Assembly: GCA_910588505.1 (NCBI GenBank)
Contig: CAJUPQ010000126.1
Location: forward strand, 1 to 5,509
Reading direction: 5' to 3'
Source of the DNA: an uncultured Hungatella sp.
GTDB lineage: Bacteria > Bacillota > Clostridia > Lachnospirales > Lachnospiraceae
DNA: 5,509 nt
Positions 1 through 5,487 of the stretch are shown piece by piece. The position numbers were made by a program, and so were the translations under genes. The notes under the pieces are model-generated. The model worked only from the letters and a program-made list of their open reading frames with translations. It did not search any database and was not told where the DNA came from. Within the stretch, counting starts at the first letter, position 1. Each line of letters begins with the position of its first letter.

Positions 1-335
1 ACGCCGTCCTTTGCAAGAGCCACGCTGATGCTGCTGGCGTCGTACCCTCTGGTAAAATTGGCGGTTCCGTCAATAGGGTCCACAATAAACGCATATCCCC
101 TGGAAATGTCCGCGCAGTCCATCTCATCCTCCTCCCCCATAAACACGGCTTCCGGAAGCAGCATCAGCAGCCGGCTCCTCAGGGCTTCCTGCACTCTGGA
201 ATCGTAATCCGTCACAAAATTCCCCTTCCCGGCTTTCTGGTGAATTTTCCGCTCAATGTCCGTGGCGCTTAACATAATCTTCCCGCACTGATGGACAATC
301 TCTATGATATTTGAAAGCAGATCTTCTTTTAACAT
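1..335 (-). CDS. Inositol monophosphatase family protein, 5' part only
   Basis: The reading frame starts at ATG 333-335 and runs off the left edge, giving the first 111 residues of a family usually near 260. These are Mg2+-dependent cytoplasmic phosphatases acting on inositol phosphates, or on related sugar or nucleotide phosphates. Seen in the sequence: GEE at residues 67-69 and DPIDGTAN at 86-93, the two metal-binding motifs of the family (Glu68/69, Asp86, Asp89). The later metal-binding Asp and the C-terminal half lie outside the window. The start is supported by an AGGAG-like site just upstream (AGAAGGAGAAGCC before ATG) and by a good promoter at 408-436. It could equally be a SuhB-like or CysQ-like member; the substrate cannot be told from this half. 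Nothing here suggests damage. Confidence 0.93.
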   Translation of the reverse strand, partial: MLKEDLLSNIIEIVHQCGKIMLSATDIERKIHQKAGKGNFVTDYDSRVQEALRSRLLMLLPEAVFMGEEDEMDCADISRGYAFIVDPIDGTANFTRGYDASSISVALAKDG

Positions 336-407
336 GGCTTCTCCTTCTCTCACCGTGGGCTTGCGCGGCTTTTATGTTTACAGACCGCGGGGCCTTTATC
401 TCTGCCC

Positions 408-436
408 AGTATACCATTTTTTATTCTTCCATACAA
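408..436 (-). promoter_or_regulatory. Sigma-A-type promoter for the inositol monophosphatase gene
   Basis: Read on the minus strand, TTGTAT (431-436) and TATACT (408-413) are separated by exactly 17 bases. The -10 box matches consensus at five of six positions, the -35 at three. It lies about 70 bases upstream of the ATG at 333-335, leaving a short leader. No clear operator was seen. Confidence 0.6.
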
Positions 437-473
437 GAGAACTGCCGGGAAATCATTTTCCATCTTTGAAAGA

Positions 474-735
474 TTAAAGATGCAAAGCCAGGCTTTCTCC
501 CAAAAGAAATCCTTCTGTCAAGGTACGCCCCACCGCAACTCCCACAATATACTCAGGGTAATTATGGGCAAAGAATCCACCGCTACAGTCCGCCGCAGCA
601 AAGAGCCACGCCCTTGCCGGCATTTATGCGGATAAAACCGTCGGATGTCTTGGCAATAACTCCTGTGACCCGGCCTTCCCTGTTCTGCTCCAGCTTAACC
701 AGAACTGTCTCAAAAAACACTGCGCAGAGATGCGT
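474..735 (-). pseudogene. Remnant of an FAD-dependent fumarate-reductase-type flavoprotein, internally deleted
   Basis: Two pieces of one family are joined out of frame. From about 730 down to 605 one frame reads VFFETVLVKLEQ, then GRVTGVIAKTSDGF and INAGKGVAL, the segment in which FAD_binding_2 proteins end their substrate-domain entry before the conserved GG; this frame stops at TAG 583-585. From about 605 down to TAA 474-476 another frame reads LFAAADCSGG, FFAHNYPEYIVGVAV and GRTLTEGF, which is the C-terminal FAD-binding end of the same family. Roughly 250 residues that normally separate them are absent. The joint lies near 600-610, where CTCTTTGC fits both sides. The N-terminal Rossmann motif is also missing: the 5' side runs into the 3' end of the zinc-ribbon gene. 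Such enzymes reduce fumarate or similar unsaturated acids; this copy cannot work. Confidence 0.82.
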
Positions 736-931
736 TTCCGTCATAAAAAGTGATGAACGCCCTGAATTCCTCCACTGTCATATTCTTCGCGTTTCGATTG
801 TCAGGCATCTGAGAGGCCTTTTGGGCACAGTCGCCGCAAAGGGGCTGTCCCTCCACCTTGGTCGGCAGCATCCGGGCCGCCGGATTTTGACAAATAGGAC
901 ATAATTTCTTAGTCCCGCCAAATAATCCCAT
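710..931 (-). CDS. Small zinc-ribbon protein, DUF4428-like, possibly shortened at the 3' end
   Basis: A 73-residue protein starting MGLFGGTKK. It has two CxxC knuckles, Cys11/Cys14 and Cys32/Cys35, separated by 17 residues, as expected for a single zinc ribbon of the DUF4428 type; function of that family is not established. The start is well supported: AAGGAGGAGATTATA directly precedes ATG 929-931, a near-perfect ribosome binding site. The helical part after the second knuckle (TVEEFRAFITFYDGN) resembles the family, but the last residues (ASLRSVF) and the stop at 710-712 lie where flavoprotein-remnant sequence begins in another frame. The original 3' end may therefore have been lost in a deletion and replaced by an accidental stop. 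No transmembrane segment is seen. The zinc ribbon itself is complete. Confidence 0.7.
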   Translation of the reverse strand: MGLFGGTKKLCPICQNPAARMLPTKVEGQPLCGDCAQKASQMPDNRNAKNMTVEEFRAFITFYDGNASLRSVF

Positions 932-1001
932 TATAATCTCCTCCTTGTTTTTATGTAGTATTCCTGCTTACCATGGCTGCACCATCCATTTCCTTAAAAT
1001 A

Positions 1002-1044
1002 GCAAAGCGGCGGACACGGATATATCCGCATCCGCCGCCTTTGC
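1002..1044 (-). terminator. Long GC-rich stem-loop, candidate terminator on the minus strand
   Basis: GCAAAGCGGCGGA (1002-1014) pairs with TCCGCCGCCTTTGC (1031-1044) with one bulged base, enclosing a smaller palindrome CGGATATATCCG (1017-1028). On the minus strand the stem is followed by TATTTTAAGG, a weak T-rich tail, so it could end transcription coming from the GH3-like remnant. The tail is poor, and a structured leader of the zinc-ribbon gene is an equal possibility. Confidence 0.4.
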
Positions 1045-1046
1045 CC

Positions 1047-1062
1047 TGGCCGCAGGCGGCCA
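1047..1062. repeat. Short perfect inverted repeat
   Basis: TGGCCG CAGG CGGCCA forms a perfect six-base-pair stem with a four-base loop (or seven pairs around AG). It directly abuts the longer stem-loop at 1002-1044, so a transcript through here would fold into two consecutive hairpins. No function can be assigned. Confidence 0.5.
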
Positions 1063-1239
1063 ATAAGGCGCATTTGGAAAGCGTCGGCATAAGGGAGGCC
1101 ATATGTGTGCATCCATTAACCTGTTTAGCTGATTATAAACCTTATTAACACAAAAAGGGGCTATATTGCATGAATCTCACCAAAAATGTATTGAATCGAC
1201 AGCCATGCGGGCAAACCAACCCAGGATTACCAAAAACCG

Positions 1240-1629
1240 TCACTCATCCCCCAAAAGCCAAAACTCCGCAGTCTTCTTCTCCCCTGCCTTTAAGCGCAGC
1301 CTACAGAAACCTTTCATCTCCTTCACCGGACGGACCACGATTCCTGTCACGTCCCTGATATACATCTGGACAGTCTCCACCCCGTCCACAGAACTTTCAT
1401 TCGCAACCTCCACCCAGGCCCGCAGCCTTTTGCGGTGAGAAGCCTCTCCTTGCCCAGGGCTTCCTCAGGGGCCTCCCGCAAGGTAACCGTGTCATCCGCG
1501 TTTTTTGTGAACCGCCCACAGTCCCATCAGATCCTTGCTGTCGCCGTAATGGAAACCTTGTACTGTCCCTGCCAGCTCCAGTACCTTCCCGGCAAGTATG
1601 GACATCTCCTTTGGGGAGTAATTCCGCTT
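1240..1629 (-). pseudogene. Frameshifted remnant with a GH3-type fibronectin-III-like C-terminal domain
   Basis: From about 1428 down to the TGA at 1240-1242 one frame reads RLRAWVEVANES, then GVETVQMYIRDV and VRPVKEMKGF and RLRLKAGEKKTAEF. This is the pattern of the fibronectin-III-like domain that ends many family-3 beta-glucosidases (PF14310), which help release glucose from beta-glucosides. The end is short: the final strands of the domain are missing. Upstream, the same frame is open from 1629 to about 1507 (SILAGKVLELAGTVQ, then GFHYGDSKDLMGLW). Between the A6 run at 1501-1506 and the A4 run at 1428-1431 (minus-strand As) the continuous frame is a different one (NADDTVTLREAPEEALGK), so one base gained at the first run and one lost at the second would restore a single 130-codon frame. 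I do not recognise the upstream part, and it lacks the usual GH3 FGYGLSY region, so it may be foreign to the domain. No good start is seen. Confidence 0.68.
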
Positions 1630-1693
1630 TCACACTCCTAATGTAGCGGCTCTTTTGCAATTGGTGATTGCGCAATGACTGAATTCAGGATAA

Positions 1694-2236
1694 ATGGAAC
1701 CAAGAAACGCCATGATTCAAATTGCCATTGTAGAAGACGCAGCCTCTGACCGGAAAAAACTCCAGGATTTTGTGGAACGTTTCTTCGGGGAGCGGGGGCA
1801 GACTGTCAAAATCTTTCTCTTTTCCGACGGAACGGAATTTTTAGACGATTATCCGTCTCTGCTGGATATTGCCTTTCTGGACATTGAGATGAAACAGGTA
1901 GATGGAATTCGGACCGCCTGCATGCTTCGGGAGTGGGACCGCAGAGTGCTGCTTGCGTTTGTCACCAACATGGCCCATTTAGCCCTGGAGGGATACGCTG
2001 TTGACGCCGCTGATTTTATTGTAAAGCCCTTAGATTACGGCGGTTTTTCCGCCCACATGGACATGCTCATGGCCAGTGTCTTGCCAAAACGCCTGGGCAA
2101 TCTCCTGGTTGGGAATAAAAACATTACTGCTCTTCTCATCATAAATCAAATATCTCCGCTGAATCGCATCCCTTGCTGTAATAGGCAACAAGCATATCCG
2201 CATCCATGGATTTTCCAAAGCGGCGCGGCCGGCTGA
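1694..2236 (+). CDS. LytTR-type response regulator, receiver domain only (output domain lost)
   Basis: The only plus-strand gene. Counting from ATG 1694, residues 7-130 form a complete CheY-like receiver: acidic pair Glu14-Asp15, phosphoacceptor Asp63 in FLDIEM, Thr91 in FVTNMAHLA, Lys111 in IVKPL. The run GYAVDAADFIVKPL is typical of receivers joined to LytTR DNA-binding domains, which control bacteriocin, quorum-sensing or cell-wall genes. The LytTR domain of about 100 residues is absent. After residue 133 or so the frame continues for about 45 residues that match nothing and read antisense through an AAA-ATPase-like remnant, so the 3' half was replaced. Family alignment suggests the original start is ATG 1712 (MIQIAIVED); ATG 1694 has an AGGA only three bases away. 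No partner histidine kinase lies in the window. Probably a broken gene, though a stand-alone phosphorylatable receiver could still be made. Confidence 0.8.
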   Translation: MEPRNAMIQIAIVEDAASDRKKLQDFVERFFGERGQTVKIFLFSDGTEFLDDYPSLLDIAFLDIEMKQVDGIRTACMLREWDRRVLLAFVTNMAHLALEGYAVDAADFIVKPLDYGGFSAHMDMLMASVLPKRLGNLLVGNKNITALLIINQISPLNRIPCCNRQQAYPHPWIFQSGAAG

Positions 2237-2314
2237 CACACATATTCTTCCTCTGAGTATTCAGTTGACCGTTTCTTTCAATGACTGATTTCCAGGATTA
2301 ACATACATACCCAT
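2081..2314 (-). pseudogene. Remnant of an AAA-ATPase-like / PD-(D/E)XK-type gene, multiply deleted
   Basis: The normal start is present: AGAGGTG before ATG 2312-2314, then MGMYVNPGNQSLKETVN, after which the frame hits TGA (2261-2263). Next, EEEYVC in one frame is followed by CVSRPRRFGKSM, DADMLVAYYSKG and CDSAEIFD in another. RPRRFGKS is the Walker-A-containing signature of PF09820 ATPases. The switch falls in TATGTGTGTC (2235-2244); one missing GT would explain it. A third piece, YLIYDEKSSNVFIPNQEIAQAF (2081-2152, split here as YLIYDEKSS and NVFIPNQEIAQAF), matches the boundary that precedes the PD-(D/E)XK nuclease-like domain. About 20 residues near the start, most of the ATPase and the whole nuclease-like domain are gone. 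Full-length members are common in gut Clostridia and have no settled function. The gene is dead. Confidence 0.82.
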
Positions 2315-2332
2315 ACTCTCACCTCTGGTTTT

Positions 2333-2361
2333 ATCTTATCACAGGCATGTTTATTTAGCAA
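2333..2361 (-). promoter_or_regulatory. Candidate promoter of the AAA-ATPase-like remnant
   Basis: On the minus strand TTGCTA (2356-2361) and TAAGAT (2333-2338) are 17 bases apart; TG precedes the -10 box by one base, an extended -10 arrangement. Both boxes match consensus at four of six positions. It overlaps the stop codon of the protease gene and lies about 20 bases upstream of the remnant's ATG at 2314, so the two genes were probably not strictly one operon. Confidence 0.4.
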
Positions 2362-3266
2362 GCCGCATGCACCTCATCCGCCAGCAGCCTTTCCACATCC
2401 AGAAGCCCCCACCCCTGCCGGTTCTTGGGAAGCCCCAAATCCACCGCCCTCTCCCGCAGCCGCAGTTTCACGTCCCGGTTGGTCATACACGGATACTTTT
2501 CCAGCAAAAGCGCGATTGCCCCAGCCACAATGGGGGTTGCCATGGAGGTTCCGCTCTTCACCGTGTACCTTCCGTTCTCATTGCTGCAGCTGGTAATAGC
2601 CGCCCCAGGCGCCAGGATCTCTGGCTTGCACACACAAGCCCAGGTAGGCCCGCGGCCGGAGTAATCCACCATCCTGGTCCCCATAACATTGACCTCCTTG
2701 TCATCGTCCGAGCAGCCCACGGTGATCACCTTCCTGCTGATTCCCGGCGTGGTCACGGTCATACGCCCCGGCCCGTTATTTCCCGCGGCAACTACAACCA
2801 CCAGCCCGTCATCCCAGGCCGCATCCACCCCCCGGACCAGAGCCGAATTCTCGTTCATATTCCGCCTGGAATAAGACCCTACAGAAATGTTCACCACCCG
2901 GATACCCAGATAATCCTTCTGTTCCCGAATCCATTTTAACCCGGCCAGCACATCCGAGGCATAACCGCCCCCCTTGGAGTCCAGAACTTTCACGCTGATA
3001 AGATGACATCCCGGAGCCACGCCCTGGTACAGCCCCTCGGACGCCTCCCCGTCCCCGCCGATAATCGCCGAAATATGGGTTCCGTGGCCATTATCATCAT
3101 AGGGCGCGTTCCGCCTTCTCAGCACATCATAAAAACCGGCAATCCGCTGTCCAAAATCTATATGAGGGTAGATGCCCGTGTCCAACACCGCAACACCCAC
3201 GCCGTTTCCGGACCATATCCCATCCTCACCCACGCCGCAATGAATCAACTGTTTTGCCCGATTCAC
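2355..3266 (-). CDS. Subtilisin-like serine protease (family S8), short form without signal or propeptide
   Basis: A complete 303-residue peptidase. All catalytic parts are present: Asp29 in VAVLDTGI, His61 in DDNGHGTH, the oxyanion Asn163 in VAAGNNGPG and Ser241 in SGTSMATP. The catalytic domain begins almost at the N terminus; there is no signal peptide, no inhibitory propeptide and no C-terminal extension. This layout is like intracellular subtilases, so it probably cuts proteins in the cytoplasm, though the substrate is unknown. The start is GTG 3264-3266: AAGGA lies seven bases upstream, an in-frame TAA is 17 codons further up, and the overlapping ATG is followed at once by TGA. It sits between two broken genes on the same strand but shows no damage, which suggests continued selection. 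No terminator follows the stop; the next gene's start is about 40 bases on. Confidence 0.95.
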   Translation of the reverse strand: MNRAKQLIHCGVGEDGIWSGNGVGVAVLDTGIYPHIDFGQRIAGFYDVLRRRNAPYDDNGHGTHISAIIGGDGEASEGLYQGVAPGCHLISVKVLDSKGGGYASDVLAGLKWIREQKDYLGIRVVNISVGSYSRRNMNENSALVRGVDAAWDDGLVVVVAAGNNGPGRMTVTTPGISRKVITVGCSDDDKEVNVMGTRMVDYSGRGPTWACVCKPEILAPGAAITSCSNENGRYTVKSGTSMATPIVAGAIALLLEKYPCMTNRDVKLRLRERAVDLGLPKNRQGWGLLDVERLLADEVHAAC

Positions 3267-3280
3267 ATCTCTTTCCTTAA

Positions 3281-3807
3281 CTAACCTTTTCCTTTAGAAT
3301 ATTCCTCATCCGGTCCAATGGTTTCCTCATCTGTCAAATCCTCGCTAAATCCAACCATAGCCCCCAAAACCGCTGTGTCTCCTCTCATACAAAAAGAGCG
3401 GCCAAAAACGCCAACCGCACTTTCAGCCGCCAAATTGCTGTAATTCCCTTACTGTCTTGTATCCTGGTCAAACTTATTGTATTCCCCTGCCTTCTCAAAA
3501 AAACACCCCGGATACTGGGCAATATAGCTGCCGATATATCCCCCAAGGATAATGTTGCAGTCGTAAGCCATGCGCAGGTTAGTAACCGTCACGGCAAGAT
3601 TGTCCAGATACGTATCCCACCGCCGGATACACGCCTCATCTCCAGAGTCCAGCCGGCCAAAAAATCTTCGATCCGGTCATCGGAGCTGTCAAGAAGGACC
3701 AAAGCCGAACAGTAGGCGTCCACGCACCCCTGCTTGCCGCAGCAGCATGTCCTACCCTAAGGGTGAAGGATCATGTGGCCAAATTCTCCGCTGCGGTGAT
3801 TGTCTCC
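3281..3807 (-). pseudogene. 3' half of a ROK-family repressor or sugar kinase gene, broken
   Basis: Minus-strand reading from about 3807 gives GDNHRSGEFGHMILHP, then TAG (3757-3759), then GRTCCCGKQGCVDAYCSAL in the same frame. This is the ROK zinc site: the His of GHM and the Cys cluster CxCGxxGC. The frame then shifts near 3650-3657 (GGCCGGCTGG; one C lost would explain it) and continues as LDSGDEACIRRWDTYLDNLA and MAYDCNIILGGYIGSY to TAA 3449-3451. That segment is the ROK C-terminal domain with its conserved LGG. The same frame stays open after the stop, to TAG 3281-3283, and includes AAESAVGVFG, which resembles the AVGAA end of ROK proteins; this extension is less sure. The N-terminal half, including the phosphate-binding motif or any helix-turn-helix, is absent, so repressor and glucokinase-like kinase cannot be told apart. 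Its 5' edge is fused in frame to LysR. Confidence 0.83.
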
Positions 3808-4686
3808 TGTGAATTCCCTCTCCCACCTAACCAAAAACTCCGCGAAATCCCTTGATGTCTTGGCCATATAATTTTTTTTGCTCTGAGCCATATACACCAG
3901 CCTGGTATCCGCCGGAATATCGGAAATGGTGATCTTCTTAATCCGCTCAAACTGGCTCAAATACGGGGTGTCCGCCGCAATGGCAATCTGATTCGTGGCG
4001 GTCACCACCCCGCCGATAGAAATCTCATCGTCATAGGAAAAATCCGCCTTCACGCCTTTTTCCCGCAGCACCGCCCTGACGATCTTCCCAATGGGAATAC
4101 TTTCCCGATATGTTGTCAGGGAGTGTCCTTTAAGCTCTTGCAGCTCCACCGTCTCCCTGGCGGCCAGGGGATGGTCCTCTCTCACCACCAGTATCAGCCG
4201 TTGGGCCAGAATTGGCATAAACTCCAGCTCCGGGTCGCTGATCCTGGAACAAAGAGCAATATCATATTTCCCCTTTTTTAATTCCTCCAAAAGGTCCAGG
4301 GTATGGCCCTGGTAAATGTTGAAAACCACCTTTGGATTCTTCTTTTTATAATCCTGTACCACCTTGGGCATATAATCCCCCAAGATCGTGGGAATGCACC
4401 CAATATCAATGACGCCGCCCACTGGTCCTGACTTGCTTTTTGCTATGGTGATCCCCTCATCCAGCTCGTTGAGAGCGTCATTTACATATTCGTAAAACTC
4501 TTTTCCGTACTTTGTCAGCTTTACATTCCGTCCCTCTTTCTGAAACAAGGCGATCCCCAGCTCCTGTTCCAGGGAAGCGATGGAGTCGCTTAGGCTGGGC
4601 TGGGTGATGTAAAGCTCTTTGGCTGCTTTTGTATAGTGCTGCAGCTGAGCAAGCTTGCGGAAATAATACAGCTGAGGCAAATTCAT
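3757..4686 (-). CDS. LysR-type transcriptional regulator with a ROK-derived C-terminal tail
   Basis: A 309-residue frame. Residues 1-60 are the winged helix-turn-helix of the LysR family (LYYFRKLAQLQHYTKAA, ITQPSLSDSIASLEQELG, LFQKEGRNVKLT), followed by a linker helix and the periplasmic-binding-protein-like effector domain (about 90-290; IDIGCIPTILGDYMP, YDIALCSRI, LILVVREDHPLA, GVVTATNQIAIAADTP). GGAGG eight bases before ATG 4684-4686 supports the start. The last 16 residues (GDNHRSGEFGHMILHP) are not LysR but the zinc-site region of a ROK protein, and the stop is an in-frame TAG inside that remnant. The LysR part of about 293 residues is full length, so the regulator is probably functional. 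It lies 47 bases after a GntP-type permease remnant on the same strand, which was probably its target or partner. The effector is unknown. Confidence 0.92.
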   Translation of the reverse strand: MNLPQLYYFRKLAQLQHYTKAAKELYITQPSLSDSIASLEQELGIALFQKEGRNVKLTKYGKEFYEYVNDALNELDEGITIAKSKSGPVGGVIDIGCIPTILGDYMPKVVQDYKKKNPKVVFNIYQGHTLDLLEELKKGKYDIALCSRISDPELEFMPILAQRLILVVREDHPLAARETVELQELKGHSLTTYRESIPIGKIVRAVLREKGVKADFSYDDEISIGGVVTATNQIAIAADTPYLSQFERIKKITISDIPADTRLVYMAQSKKNYMAKTSRDFAEFLVRWEREFTGDNHRSGEFGHMILHP

Positions 4687-4733
4687 ACACGCTTCCTCCG
4701 TTCTCTGTTGAGCACCCTCACTTTAAACAGGAA

Positions 4734-5480
4734 TCAGATGATGATTCCGGCCGTGGCCATCAAAGCAATGACCAGCCCGGCCACAGCCGCCGGAATCGTA
4801 GTCCCGATGATAATATGCTTATAGCTCTCCTTCAGGCTGCAGCCGCAGATGGACATGGTCAGGATCGCCACCGACGAATTGCGCAGTTTGTTGAGAATCA
4901 AGGCCGACTCCGTGACAATTCGGTGAAGCGCCTGGGCATTGACGCCCATGTCAAGAAATGCCTGTCCAAAGCTTTCCAGGAAAATCGTCTCCCCGGAGAT
5001 GGCGGACCCGGTCAGACCGGTCAGCACCGCCGTCCCGAAATACGCCTTGATGTAAACGGGTATGTTCATGGCAAGCACAGCCTCCTGCAGGCTCTGAAAC
5101 GCCGGCGCCATGCCCAGCACCTTGGAAAGCCCCATAACCGCAGCCACGGTCAGCATAGAGCTTAAGCCTGAACCGCTTCCCGTCTTGATAGCTGCTTTCA
5201 CGTCCTTAATATGCTTAAACTGTGTCGCCGCGACCAGAAGGATTCCCAAGGTTAAGGAGAAAAGGATACTGTTGGAGGTACCCCAGCCGGAGGTGGCCAC
5301 AACCGCTGCCAGCACCACCACAAAGGGCAGGACTGACATGCCGATACCCGGCAGCTGATCATCCGGAATGATGGCGGCATTGTCCTTGTACATAGCCAGA
5401 AGCTCTGCCTCTGTGTGCTGCTGATGGCTCTTCTTCTGGGCATAATTAAAATAGAACCTGAATCCGTGAAATTGGTTGTT
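4734..5480 (-). pseudogene. GntP-family permease, C-terminal half only
   Basis: The open frame runs from an in-frame TAA at 5481-5483 to TGA 4734-4736, 248 codons, against about 440 in complete GntP (gluconate/sugar-acid/organic-acid:H+ symporter) proteins. Counting from Met at 5391-5393, hydrophobic segments lie near residues 17-35, 42-57, 78-95, 112-134 and 194-217. GLTGSAISGETIFLESF and MGVNAQALHRI, then SSVAILTMSICGCSLKESY, follow the family's C-terminal pattern, in which the usual SLPHNGAVITLL is replaced by NKLRNSSVAILTM. Family-like sequence continues upstream of that Met (FYFNYAQKKSHQQHTEAEL), so the ATG is not a true start; the N-terminal half is cut off near 5465-5480, next to an inverted repeat at the window edge. 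The missing half contains several membrane helices, so transport is unlikely. It precedes the LysR gene by 47 bases. Confidence 0.82.
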
Positions 5481-5487
5481 TTATGAA

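Larger units (their letters stand above)
932..1239. other. Gene-free stretch with two stem-loops
   Basis: I see no convincing gene here on either strand. It holds the zinc-ribbon gene's ribosome binding site at its left end and two strong hairpins (1002-1044 and 1047-1062). On the minus strand there is a perfect TATAAT at 1132-1137, but no -35 match at 17 or 18 bases, so I do not call a promoter. If it were used, the zinc-ribbon transcript would carry a leader of about 190 bases containing both hairpins. Short frames that cross the hairpins look like chance. Confidence 0.4.

Noticed and set aside
614..904. Plus-strand open frame of 96 codons
   Set aside because: Antisense to the zinc-ribbon gene and the flavoprotein remnant, both of which have recognisable motifs.
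1036..1115. Small Cys- and Gly-containing minus-strand peptide frame crossing the hairpins
   Set aside because: No ribosome binding site, and its composition is explained by the GC-rich stem-loops.
1132..1137. Perfect TATAAT on the minus strand
   Set aside because: No acceptable -35 box at 16-18 bases and no extended -10; AT-rich chance match cannot be excluded.
1397..1675. Minus-strand open frame of 92 codons
   Set aside because: Different frame from the GH3-like remnant; rich in Arg and Gly and without family resemblance.
1667..1676. Palindrome ATTGCGCAAT upstream of the receiver gene, as a possible operator
   Set aside because: Short, single copy in the window and no promoter elements placed around it.
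2367..2939. Long plus-strand open frame of 190 codons
   Set aside because: Antisense to the subtilase, whose catalytic motifs are unambiguous; the plus-strand translation is proline- and histidine-rich with no recognisable domain.
4629..5165. Plus-strand open frame of 178 codons
   Set aside because: Antisense to the permease remnant and the LysR start; composition is typical of a reverse-frame shadow and no ribosome binding site is seen.
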